29,141 nucleotides of DNA, from positions 1 through 29,141 of the forward strand of contig JAUCBJ010006083.1 in assembly GCA_032718475.1 (NCBI GenBank), given 5' to 3'. Of the stretch, positions 20,461-28,913 are shown in pieces. The translations under genes and the position numbers were made by a program. The stretch comes from Nemertoderma westbladi (Eukaryota; Xenacoelomorpha; Nemertodermatida; Nemertodermatidae). The stretch's first letter is position 1. Every line of letters starts with the position of its first letter. Below the pieces are notes generated by a model. It was not told where the DNA came from and did not search any database. It was given only the letters and a program-made list of their open reading frames with translations.

Positions 20461-21969
20461 TTATTTTGTAACAGTGCACATGGCTCCGCCCTTTGGTCGC
20501 AACGTACAATTGTCGAGAATATCGAAACTCTGATCCGGAACGGCTTCAAAGTTGAACCTTTGAAGGAGTTTAGTCAGAATAATTTTTGATTCAATCTGAG
20601 CGAAAACTTGGCCGATACAAATGCGGGCGCCCTGGGAGAAGGGGTAGTAAGCGAAATGGTTGACTTCTTTGGCGCGATCTGCTGAAAATCTGTCTGGATC
20701 GAATAACTCTGGATTTGGAAAGTATTCCTCGAGACGACACGAAGACATAGTGCAGAGGAAGACTGTGGTTCCGTCCGGAATCTCGTAATCTCCGATAGCG
20801 AGGGGACCGTGCGTCTGTCTAGCTGTCCCTGTCACCGGTGGATACATCCTGAGCGTCTCCTTGAGAACTTGCTTCATGTAGGTCAACTTGCAGACATCCT
20901 GGTAGGTAACGTTCTTGCGATCCTCCATCACTTCATTAATTTCATCCTTCAATCGTCCGGAGATTTCTTTTGATTTCATAATCTCCAGCAGGGCGAAACT
21001 CAGGAGGTTCGCGGTGGTGTCTTGTCCGGCTACGAATAAAGTACAAAAGTCGTCGATTAGGACTTCAATGTCAACAACCTCTTGGGATATCGCGATGTCT
21101 TTCAATAAGCCCGTTAGCATGTCTTGTGGAAGATCATTGTCGTTTTGCTTTTTATTGTTGTTGATAGTTTCTATTCTGTCTTCTATGCACTTTCTACCGG
21201 TTTCCCGAAGGACTAACACATTCTCTTTCACAGCTTTCCTGAGCGAGTTGAAAGGGTTAAAGGCGAGACTCGGTCTGCAGTTTATTGCAGCTATCGTCCC
21301 CATAACCTGGGATATTGCCTTGGGAAAGGGGTTAGATTCTTCAAGGATGGAGTTGATATCCATACCGAAGGCTATTTTTCCAATGACATCTAGGGTGGTG
21401 CGCGTGAAGTATTCCACCATGGAGATTTGGGTATCTCCATTGGCGAAGTCCTGTATTTTATCACACAACACTTCGGCGCATTCATTCATCAGTGGAGTGA
21501 AGCCTATTAACTTTTTTCTCGTGAAACTTTTGTTGAATACAGAGCGACGTTTCTTCCAGGCAGTGTGATCCACCATTGTGAGCAGACCGTCTCCCATGAA
21601 TCTGTTGCCGAGGACATAACCAACCATATCGCGGATCCTTTTTGACTTGGTGTGTCGGTTGTCTGTCAGTATCTTCTTGGTACCCGTGGCGTCGAGGCAT
21701 ACGATAATCGGAACCCAGAAGAACCAGAAGACGATGACCTTGTATTTGCCGTTTTGGGACCATTCGATGAAGATGTTGGGAACGAGTTGGCTCGCCTTCC
21801 GCGCTTGAAGTCTGGGAACGTTTCCGAGGAAGAAGTTGTCTCGTTTCGGGCCGGGAATATGGTTGTACCGTCGGTGGACGACCCAGACGTAAAGACAAAA
21901 CATCCCAACAATTGCTGCCGCTGTAGCTACAAACACACCGAGAATTGACGCAACAAAAAAATACGACAT
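20461..21969 (-). CDS. Cytochrome P450, CYP46-like, intronless
   Basis: 502 residues, a typical full length for a microsomal P450. These heme-thiolate enzymes insert one oxygen atom into lipophilic substrates using electrons from P450 reductase at the endoplasmic reticulum. Residues 5-30 form a membrane anchor, followed by the proline-rich hinge HIPGP at 37-41. WxxxR is W138-R142, the I-helix AGQDTT is 314-319, ExxR is E371-R374, and the PERF-like DPDRF is 424-428. The heme loop FSQGARICIG is 444-453 with ligand C451. The opening YNHIPGP and the ending LLQRFNFEAVP...TLRPKGG resemble cholesterol 24-hydroxylase (CYP46A1); the substrate here is unknown. The ORF is uninterrupted, nested in the dynein intron, and starts at the first ATG before the anchor. 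An intronless form could reflect retroposition or an ancestral loss of introns. Confidence 0.95.
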   Translation of the reverse strand: MSYFFVASILGVFVATAAAIVGMFCLYVWVVHRRYNHIPGPKRDNFFLGNVPRLQARKASQLVPNIFIEWSQNGKYKVIVFWFFWVPIIVCLDATGTKKILTDNRHTKSKRIRDMVGYVLGNRFMGDGLLTMVDHTAWKKRRSVFNKSFTRKKLIGFTPLMNECAEVLCDKIQDFANGDTQISMVEYFTRTTLDVIGKIAFGMDINSILEESNPFPKAISQVMGTIAAINCRPSLAFNPFNSLRKAVKENVLVLRETGRKCIEDRIETINNNKKQNDNDLPQDMLTGLLKDIAISQEVVDIEVLIDDFCTLFVAGQDTTANLLSFALLEIMKSKEISGRLKDEINEVMEDRKNVTYQDVCKLTYMKQVLKETLRMYPPVTGTARQTHGPLAIGDYEIPDGTTVFLCTMSSCRLEEYFPNPELFDPDRFSADRAKEVNHFAYYPFSQGARICIGQVFAQIESKIILTKLLQRFNFEAVPDQSFDILDNCTLRPKGGAMCTVTK

Positions 21970-22162
21970 AATTAACTTTTTTATTGATCAAAAAACCAGA
22001 GATAATGTTACGTTAGATGTTACGTAATTAAGTACATTTGGAATACAGAAGGCTGAGTGGCAGTCAAGGAGAAGTGTCCTATTTATGGGACTCGATATCT
22101 GACAACACAATGACCGAATGGTAACATAATGATCTTATCTCAGATTGTTATAGTATCTGGCT

Positions 22163-22182
22163 TGACCAAGAGAGCGAGGTCA
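22163..22182. promoter_or_regulatory. Everted nuclear-receptor half-sites near the P450 promoter
   Basis: TGACC at 22163-22167 and AGGTCA at 22177-22182 form a diverging pair of nuclear-receptor half-sites separated by nine bases. They sit about 30 bases downstream of the candidate TATA box, near the inferred transcription start. P450 genes are commonly controlled by nuclear receptors. A chance pairing is quite possible. Confidence 0.25.
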
Positions 22183-22207
22183 ACAAACTACAGTTTATCC
22201 ATTACTA

Positions 22208-22214
22208 TTTTATA
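22208..22214 (-). promoter_or_regulatory. Candidate TATA box for the P450 gene
   Basis: On the minus strand the sequence reads ATTGGTATAAAATAG: a TATAAAA box directly preceded by ATTGG, the inverted CCAAT pentamer. It lies about 240 bases upstream of the P450 ATG and would place transcription start near 22180, leaving a 5' leader of roughly 210 nt. AT-rich DNA makes chance matches likely. Confidence 0.35.
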
Positions 22215-23291
22215 CCAATCACCCGCTGTTGGCAAAGACAACATAAAATAGATGGGCAAGGGCATAGGTTTCACATGCGTATATAATCGACATATATATT
22301 AGACAAAAGAGTAGACGACCTAGGTAAAACTCCTCTAGGGCGTTGAATGGTTTATCCTGACCCACGGGGGGTCAGGGTTCAAACTAGCTGACTTCGTGGA
22401 AAATAGATAATGTAGTATTGTGAGAAGATATGTTAATCCCAATTGTGTTTTCTTGGCGTTCACTTCGTGTCCCAGATTGTTTAACCGTCAACAACGTATT
22501 AATTATCAAGTCCAGGGTACTTCCTTTAATTGTGTCAGGAATTCCAGTTCACGCCCGCATTACTTACGCTACAATTAATTTGTTGTGCACTATTAAGGAT
22601 TTAGTTAATTCCAAAGTGAACCTGGGAAGGGCGTATCCATCCAGTACTAAGCGGTGTGATAGGACTACACGTAGGCCCTACTCAATAATTATCAAGGTAA
22701 ATTCCTTTATATTCCTTATCAGTTTATGTTGTATGCTGCTACTTATATGGCTTGTTATGATTCACATGAATGATTCACATGAAATGCTTTCAAATGTTTG
22801 ACTTCACTGCGACATCTACATACGAATATGAAAGTGAATCACACTTTTTGTAATCAGAATAGAAATCTTCAATGTTTGTGCACATGTTCGGAATAGTACC
22901 CAAACTCAGCTTAAAATAGGTTTAAAAATACGTTATAGTAAATATATATAATATGTTATGTTATGTTATGTTATGGTATGGTATATATAAATATATATGG
23001 ATAAAGTAAATTAACTGATTAATAACGCATTATATACTACTAATAAAAGAGTCTGTGGCAATCATTCCAAAAAATTTCGCTAATTTTTTTAGATTATAAC
23101 ATAGGGTTAGGGTTCATTTTTAATTAGGGTTTGTGCCTGACCAACAAACCCAAGCCAAGAAAACAAACCTAACCTACTACCCAATGCGTGTTCTGCCTAA
23201 ATGTAACTGTTACCGTTATCATACTAATTTAAGTGAGATCTAAAGTCACATTCGGAATCTAAAGTAGACCGGGATCTAAAGTCCTGACACC
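22215..23291. other. Intron DNA upstream of the P450
   Basis: Contains the hairpin at 22356-22376, a short run of TATGT pentamers near 22953-22980 and a telomere-like AGGGTTAGGGTT at 23103-23114. The 124-codon frame at 22430-22801 matches nothing recognisable. Confidence 0.45.
22356..22376. repeat. Perfect 8-bp hairpin
   Basis: CCTGACCC and GGGTCAGG separated by five bases, in the intron DNA upstream of the P450. Confidence 0.65.
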
Positions 23292-23360
23292 ATGGGCGCA
23301 CTAAACATCAGCTGGAGACAACACATGACAAACGCCGAGCTTTATGGTACAATACCGCCT

Positions 23361-23375
23361 GTATCAACCACCCTC
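23361..23375 (+). repeat. Target-site duplication, left copy
   Basis: GTATCAACCACCCTC, identical to 23819-23833. It flanks the inserted LINE fragment and is part of the host element's PVSTTL codons. Confidence 0.8.
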
Positions 23376-23818
23376 TTTGGGAGTCCATGCTGGGCTCTAA
23401 CTGCTGAGGACACCAAATCTCTGGATGGCACATTCACAAGAATGCTACGCCGGGTTCATTGTTTCAAGTTCAATGCACACATCTCCAACCAGACACTATA
23501 TAACATTGGAGGTGTCTCATTGGTTCCCCCAAGCTTGACACTAGAACAAAATCGCCTCCGCTTTGCAGGACATTGCTTTCGCCGTGAGGACCAGCCAGTG
23601 CATAATGTTGTACTTTGGCAGCCTCATGGAGTGAATAAGCATGGTGGACAGCCCATGACTTTCTTAAGACGCATCTTAAAGGACACTGGCCTTGAAGATG
23701 CGGATGATCTAGCAAATGTCATGGGTGATAGGGAGTTATGGCGGTGCAATTTTGTCGATAAGCCGGCACAGCATTCTTAAAAATGCAGCTGCAATGCAGC
23801 ATGCCGATCCTAGTAGTA
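23376..23818 (+). mobile_element. 5'-truncated LINE fragment inserted into the older LINE
   Basis: The insert begins in mid-ORF2 at FGSPCWALTAEDTKSLDGTF, then TRMLRRV, NRLRFAGHC, NVVLWQPHG and ILKDTG...LANVMGDRELWR. It stops at PAQHS, followed by a short 3' UTR and a tail of TAG triplets (near 23809-23820). Truncation at the 5' end, a simple-triplet 3' tail and flanking 15-bp direct repeats fit target-primed reverse transcription. By chance the frame is open across the left junction, giving one fused 162-codon reading frame. Confidence 0.8.
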
Positions 23819-23833
23819 GTATCAACCACCCTC
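23819..23833 (+). repeat. Target-site duplication, right copy
   Basis: Second copy of GTATCAACCACCCTC. It follows the TAG-triplet tail and is followed by CGTGAACGCAG, which continues the host LINE reading frame. The exact edge with the triplet tail is ambiguous by a base or two. Confidence 0.8.
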
Positions 23834-23910
23834 CGTGAACGCAGATTAAGATTCAGTGGGAACTGCTGGTGAAGTAAAGACGAGGTCATACCAGATCTAC
23901 TTTATAGATC

Positions 23911-24252
23911 AGTATAACTATACCCCGACTATTAATTGATAGTCTTTTAACCGGTACCTTTTATTTGTCACTAATGTTAGAGCGGGAGCATTTACGTTAG
24001 AGATCTTATCAAACATAAGTAGCAGTTAATTGGATACAGAAATTAATTAATTAATAATTATTATCATATAAACTAAATTTTATTGCTTGCTAGTTTTAGT
24101 CAAATCTACCATATCATACTTACACCAGTCCATCTCGGTTGCTAAAGTTTTAAGGATAATTAGGACATCTTGCGTAGAAAATCTGTAGTAGAAGTTTCAT
24201 TCAGAATTTGGGTAAAGCTGAGTTTAGAAAAAATACATATTTCTTCGTTTAG
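23911..24252. other. Dynein intron 16, distal end
   Basis: AT-rich sequence between the LINE relic and the exon 17 acceptor. Nothing is recognised. Confidence 0.5.
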
Positions 24253-24462
24253 AAAACAATAGTTTCCTTTGGCAACGCCTAACACCTTTCCAACGACTTC
24301 TACTGATAAAGGTGTTGAGACCAGACTGTTTGATGATTTCATTGAAATCTTTTATCAGCAACGAGATGGGTGACCGTTACGTTGGAGTCCGAGTACAGAA
24401 TCTCGAGTACATGCTGAGACAGGCGACCTCGTTGACTCCACTTATATTTGTTTTATCAGCGG
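24253..24462 (+). CDS. Dynein heavy chain exon 17 (AAA6)
   Basis: The exon follows the acceptor ATTTCTTCGTTTAG in phase 1 and ends in phase 1 at GCGG|GTGAAT. The strand and frame are fixed by LWQRLTPFQRLLLIKVLRPD and by TSLTPLIFVLSAG at the end. These equal the LxxFQKLxxIRxLRPD and TPLIFVLSPG signatures. The glycine codon is split (G|GT) and completed by the next exon. The exon is also open on the opposite strand, which is only a shadow. Confidence 0.92.
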
Positions 24463-24550
24463 GTGAATATTGATACATACATATTATACTAATTCCAGAT
24501 GCAACTAATTAGTGCTGCTTATTATGTAATTTGGATGTAAAATGATGTAG

Positions 24551-27059
24551 TTTGTGTTCCCATAGGTTCCGACCCGACCCACTATCCCAACTGTTTGTGT
24601 TCCCATAGGTTCCGACCCGACCCACTATCCCAACTGTTTGTGTTCCCATAGGTTCCGACCAGACCCACTATCCCAACTGTTTGTGTTCCCATAGGTTCCG
24701 ACCCGACCCACTATACCAACTGTTTGTGTTCCCATAGGTTCCGACCCGACCCACTAACCCAACTGTTTGTGTTCCCATAGGTTCCGACCCACTATCCCAA
24801 CTGTTTGTGTTCCCATAGGTTCCGACCCGACCCACTATCCCAACTGTTTGTGTTCCCATAGGTTCCGACCCGACCCACTATCCCAACTGTTTGTGTTCCC
24901 ATAGGTTCCGACCCGACCCACTATCCCAACTGTTTGTGTTCCCATAGGTTCCGACCCGACCCACTTCCGACCCTACCCACTATCCCAACTGTTTGTGTTC
25001 CCATAGGTTCCGACCCGACCCACTATCCCAACTGTTTGTGTTCCCATAGGTTCCGACCCGACCCACTATCCCAACTGTTTGTGTTCCCATAGGTTCCGAC
25101 CCACTATCCCAACTGTTTGTGTTCCCATAGGTTCCGACCCACCATCCCAACTGTTTGTGTTCCCATAGGTTCCGACCCGACCCACTATCCCAAATGTTTG
25201 TGTTCCCATAGGTTCCAACCCGACCCACTATCCCAAATGTTTGTGTTCCCATAGGTTCCGACCCGACCCACCATCCCAACTGTTTGTGTTCCCATAGGTT
25301 CCGACCCGACCCACTATCCCAACTGTTTGTGTTCCCATAGGTTCCGACCCGACCCACTATCCCAACTGTTTGTGTTCCCATAGGTTCCGACCCGACCCAC
25401 TATACCAACTGTTTGTGTTCCCATAGGTTCCGACCCGACCCACTAACCCAACTGTTTGTGTTCCCATAGGTTCCGACCCACTATCCCAACTGTTTGTGTT
25501 CCCATAGGTTCCGACCCGACCCACTATCCCAACTGTTTGTGTTCCCATAGGTTCCGACCCTACCCACTATCCCAACTGTTTGTGTTCCCATAGGTTCCGA
25601 CCCGACCCACTATCCCAACTGTTTGTGTTCCCATAGGTTCCGACCCGACCCACTATCCCAACTGTTTGTGTTCCCATAGGTTCCGACCCACTATCCCAAC
25701 TGTTTGTGTTCCCATAGGTTCCGACCCACCATCCCAACTGTTTGTGTTCCCATAGGTTCCGACCCGACCCACTATCCCAAATGTTTGTGTTCCCATAGGT
25801 TCCAACCCGACCCACTATCCCAAATGTTTGTGTTCCCATAGGTTCCGACCCGACCCACCATCCCAACTGTTTGTGTTCCCATAGGTTCCGACCCGACCCA
25901 CTATCCCAACTGTTTGTGTTCCCATAGGTTCCGACCCGACCCACTATCCCAACTGTTTGTGTTCCCATAGGTTCCGACCCGACCCACTATACCAACTGTT
26001 TGTGTTCCCATAGGTTCCGACCCGACCCACTAACCCAACTGTTTGTGTTCCCATAGGTTCCGACCCACTATCCCAACTGTTTGTGTTCCCATAGGTTCCG
26101 ACCCGACCCACTATCCCAACTGTTTGTGTTCCCATAGGTTCCGACCCGACCCACTATCCCAACTGTTTGTGTTCCCATAGGTTCCGACCCGACCCACTAT
26201 CCCAACTGTTTGTGTTCCCATAGGTTCCGACCCGACCCACTTCCGACCCTACCCACTATCCCAACTGTTTGTGTTCCCATAGGTTCCGACCCGACCCACT
26301 ATCCTAACTGTTTGTGTTCCCATAGGTTCCGACCCGACCCACTATCCCAACTGTTTGTGTTCCCATAGGTTCCGACCCACTATCCCAACTGTTTGTGTTC
26401 CCATAGGTTCCGACCCAACATCCCAACTGTTTGTGTTCCCATAGGTTCCGACCCGACCCACTATACCAACTGTTTGTGTTCCCATAGGTTCCGATCCGAC
26501 CCACTATCCCAACTGTTTGTGTTCCCATAGGTTTCGACCCGACCCACTATCCCAACTGTTTGTGTTCCCATAGGTTCCGACCCGACCCACTATCCCAACT
26601 GTTTGTGTTCCCATAGGTTCCGACCCGACCCACTATCCCAACTGTTTGTGTTCCCATAGGTTCCGACACACTATCCCAACTGTTTGTGTTCCCATAGGTT
26701 CCGACCCGACCCACTATCCCAACTGTTTGTGTTCCCATAGGTTCCGACCCGACCCACTATCCCAACTGTTTGTGTTCCCATAGGTTCCGACCCGACCCAC
26801 TATCCCAACTGTTTGTGTTCCCATAGGTTCCGACCCGACCCACTATCCCAACTGTTTGTGTTCCCATAGGTTCCGACCCGACCCACTATCCCAACTGTTT
26901 GTGTTCCCATAGGTTCCGACCCGACCCACCATCCGAACTGTTTGTGTTCCCACAGGTTCCGACCCGACCCACTATCCCAACTGTTTGTGTTCCCATAGGT
27001 TCCGACCCACTATCCCAACTGTTTGTGTTCCCATAGGTTCCGACCCACTATCCCAACTG
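24551..27059 (+). repeat. 38/43-bp minisatellite made of a 3' splice site and exon start
   Basis: About 58 copies. Each has the 15-nt intron tail TTTGTGTTCCCATAG followed by an exon head that begins GTTCCGACCC and ends CCCAACTG. About 11 copies are 38 bp (15 + 23 nt, identical to the true exon start). About 45 are 43 bp, with a 5-bp CGACC-type insertion. Two carry a longer internal duplication (24950 and 26226 region). The last copy runs directly into dynein exon 18 at 27037. Blocks repeat at 587- and 689-bp intervals. Confidence 0.96.
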
Positions 27060-27247
27060 CTACAACTAGCGAGAAAGGAACGCGATAGCATCCTCCATCT
27101 AGACATGCTCTCTCTCGGTCGCGCTCAAGGTCCGAAGGCCGAGGAACTTATCAATAAAGCCCAGATACTGAAGAACCGTTGGGTTTTGCTACAAAACTGC
27201 CATCTAGCGCCTTCATTCATGCCTCGATTACAATCTATAATAGAAGG
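27037..27247 (+). CDS. Dynein heavy chain exon 18 (AAA6), last exon seen
   Basis: The exon begins in phase 1 right after the last CCCATAG of the 38/43-bp array. The split glycine gives SAGSDPLSQLLQLARKE, the family's SPGxDPxxxLxxFA phrase. LDMLSLGRAQGPKAEELI and WVLLQNCHLAPSFMPRLQSI follow, equal to SLGQGQGPxAExxI and WVxLQNCHLAxSWMPxL. The exon ends in phase 2 at GAAGG|GTAGGT. Its first 23 nt are the coding half of the upstream tandem repeat. The expected next exon (FRLWLTS phrase) was not found downstream. Confidence 0.94.
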
Positions 27248-27786
27248 GTAGGTGGGTTAGGTTAGGAGGTATCTTGAGGGTTAACAACATAAGTGCAAAT
27301 GAGTCATTTTACATTACTACCAGGTCATATGATATTGTGTTGGCCCGGTGTTGACTTAATTAATTGATGTATACCAACCCTTACCGCACTTGAACCGTGT
27401 GACCATGTATATCCTATTGCGCCTGACATGATGTTTTTGTAACTAACTCTAACGTAAAGATATATTTGATATTACTAAGGATAGTTAATTAGATTAAGGG
27501 CCCCATAGTGATATGTAATAGGCCTAATTAATATACAAAGCATTGAATTAGTTTTTTGGCTTGTACAGGAGGTCACTAACCCTTATATGTACAGTATTAC
27601 ACTAGTATTACAGGTAGCCGATAACCCTACAGTATATTAAATTGTATATAATTTAGTCTATATAACTTCAGTACATATTATTTATAACATTTCACAAACC
27701 TGTTTGTATATGAAAGTAACAGCAAGCGCGATAATCTTTAACTTCATACGAATTATTAATAATAATAGCATATAATTTCAGGTTGT
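27248..27786. other. Dynein intron 18, proximal part
   Basis: AT-rich with one TAGGCCTA at 27519. An acceptor-like TAATTTCAG at 27781 leads into the 23-mer array but not into dynein-like codons. Confidence 0.45.
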
Positions 27787-27818
27787 GTACAAAACACAGA
27801 CCCAAGACCCCAGACCCC

Positions 27819-28371
27819 CAGGTACAAAACACAGACCCCCCCAGGTACAAAACACAGACCCCCCTAGGTACAAAACACAGACCCCCCCAGGTACAAAACA
27901 CAGACCCCCCCAGGTACAAAACACAGACCCCCCCAGGTACAAAACACAGACCCCCCCAGGTACAAAACACAGACCCCCCCAGGTACAAAACACAGACCCC
28001 CCCAGGTACAAAACACAGACCCCCCCAGGTACAAAACACAGACCCCCCCAGGTACAAAACACAGACCCCCCCAGGTACAAAACACAGACCCCCCCAGGTA
28101 CAAAACACAGACCCCCCCAGGTACAAAACACAGACCCCCCCAGGTACAAAACACAGACCCCCCCAGGTACAAAACACAGACCCCCCCAGGTACAAAACAC
28201 AGACCCCCCCAGGTACAAAACACAGACCCCCCCAGGTACAAAACACAGACCCCCCCAGGTACAAAACACAGACCCCCCCAGGTACAAAACACAGACCCCC
28301 CCAGGTACAAAACACAGACCCCCCCAGGTACAAAACACAGACCCCCCCAGGTACAAAACACAGACCCCACA
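27819..28371 (+). repeat. 23-bp tandem repeat, 24 copies
   Basis: The unit begins CAGGTACAAAAC and ends ACAGACCCCCC. It is almost perfectly homogeneous; one copy carries a CTAGGTA variant near 27864. Degenerate half-copies occupy 27787-27818. Frames on both strands (VQNTDPPRYKT-like, LCFVPGG-like) arise from the repeat and are not genes. Confidence 0.95.
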
Positions 28372-28373
28372 GA

Positions 28374-28392
28374 GGGGGGGGGGGGGGGGGGG
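28374..28392 (+). repeat. G19 homopolymer after the C-rich array
   Basis: Nineteen consecutive G follow the 24-copy C-rich 23-mer. Pairing of the G run with upstream C runs is possible. Confidence 0.9.
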
Positions 28393-28768
28393 TGTGTCTG
28401 GGTGTAACTCTTGACACTGCCTGACTACCTACCGTACAGTACAGCCGTGAGCTGGCATTGTTAGTGGTTAGTTAGTACACACACTTCAGTCAGTACAGTA
28501 GGCCTACGAGCCTAAGATTTTTTATAAAAGATTTACATTAAATCAGTAAATAGGTATGACCTACAATTGCGCGGTGTAATTCATTTCATATTTAAGCATG
28601 TTCAATCAAGCTAATACTATAGGTAGTATGCTTTCATTTAATTTAATGGTACACCCACCGAGATGGGGAACTAAACTATGCTTACTATGCTATGCACACT
28701 CAGACACCTAGGCGTACTGTATAATGTAGTAATATCATCACTAATAATGATTTACAAACTGTACAATT

Positions 28769-28855
28769 AAATGCCAGAATGCCAAAGTGCCTTTAGGGAA
28801 CTCTTAAAGGATTTATACTACAGTTCCCAAAAAGCACTCTGGCATTTTGGCATTT
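28769..28855. repeat. Long hairpin (34-bp arms), possible MITE or small-RNA precursor
   Basis: Arms 28769-28802 and 28822-28855 are reverse complements with four differences, one of which is a G-U pair in RNA. The loop is 19 nt. The left arm starts AAATGCCAGAATGCC and ends GGGAACT. A third partial copy in left-arm orientation lies at 28888-28913. Confidence 0.75.
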
Positions 28856-28887
28856 ACGCTGGTTGCAATTATTTAGGTACCTGGAAA

Positions 28888-28913
28888 AAATGCCAAAGTG
28901 CCTTTTGGGAACT
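28888..28913 (+). repeat. Third copy of the hairpin arm
   Basis: Starts AAATGCCAAAGTGCC and ends GGGAACT. It matches the left arm of the 28769-28855 hairpin apart from a missing internal AATGCC-type duplication, which supports a repeated element. Confidence 0.7.

Larger units (their letters stand above)
23292..23910 (+). mobile_element. LINE ORF2 relic, interrupted by a second LINE fragment
   Basis: ALNISWRQHMTNAELYGTIP at 23298 onward is the segment downstream of the reverse transcriptase in a common animal LINE type (xxWRxHxTNxxLYGxxP). Its continuation LRERRLRFSGNCW resumes at 23831 after the inserted block, so the host element was one continuous copy. After NCW comes TGA where related elements have an arginine codon (CGA to TGA decay), then SKDEVIPDLLY. 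The copy is truncated at both ends and inactive. Confidence 0.75.
1424..27247 (+). other. Axonemal-type dynein heavy chain gene, partial, 18 exons
   Basis: Gene span. Eighteen exons join in consistent phase without a stop to about 1,129 codons. Dynein heavy chains are the ATP-driven motors of cilia and flagella. The order here is end of AAA4, stalk helix CC1, microtubule-binding domain, stalk helix CC2, AAA5 and AAA6. Family hallmarks seen directly include [86 protein letters not shown] and VLLQNCHLAPSFM. The P-loops of AAA1-AAA4 would lie upstream and the C-terminal domain downstream. Neither is in the window. The sequence is divergent from the best-conserved paralogues; a DNAH6- or DNAH14-like inner-arm chain is possible but not established. 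Introns range from 99 nt to 4.7 kb, and the long ones carry satellites and two opposite-strand genes. The intact frame argues for a functional gene. Confidence 0.93.

Noticed and set aside
21482-21991. Frames overlapping the P450 on both strands
   Set aside because: Shadows of the P450 coding sequence in other frames.
22430-22801. 124-codon plus-strand frame
   Set aside because: No recognisable motif, family or start context. Likely chance.
23103-23114. Interstitial telomere repeat
   Set aside because: Only two TTAGGG-type units, too short to mean anything.
24668-26738. Minus-strand frames with MGTQTVG-type repeats
   Set aside because: Antisense of the 38/43-bp splice-site array. The frame breaks wherever unit length changes.
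24551-27059. CRISPR-like array
   Set aside because: Repeats are contiguous with no unique spacers and the DNA is animal. The same holds for the 63-mer and 23-mer.
27782-27818. Dynein exon 19 after TAATTTCAG
   Set aside because: The codons (LCTKHRPKTPDPQ) do not resemble the expected FRLWLTS region and derive from the 23-mer.
27692-28424. Overlapping 168-241-codon frames on both strands in the 23-mer array
   Set aside because: Period artefacts open in several frames at once. No unique sequence.
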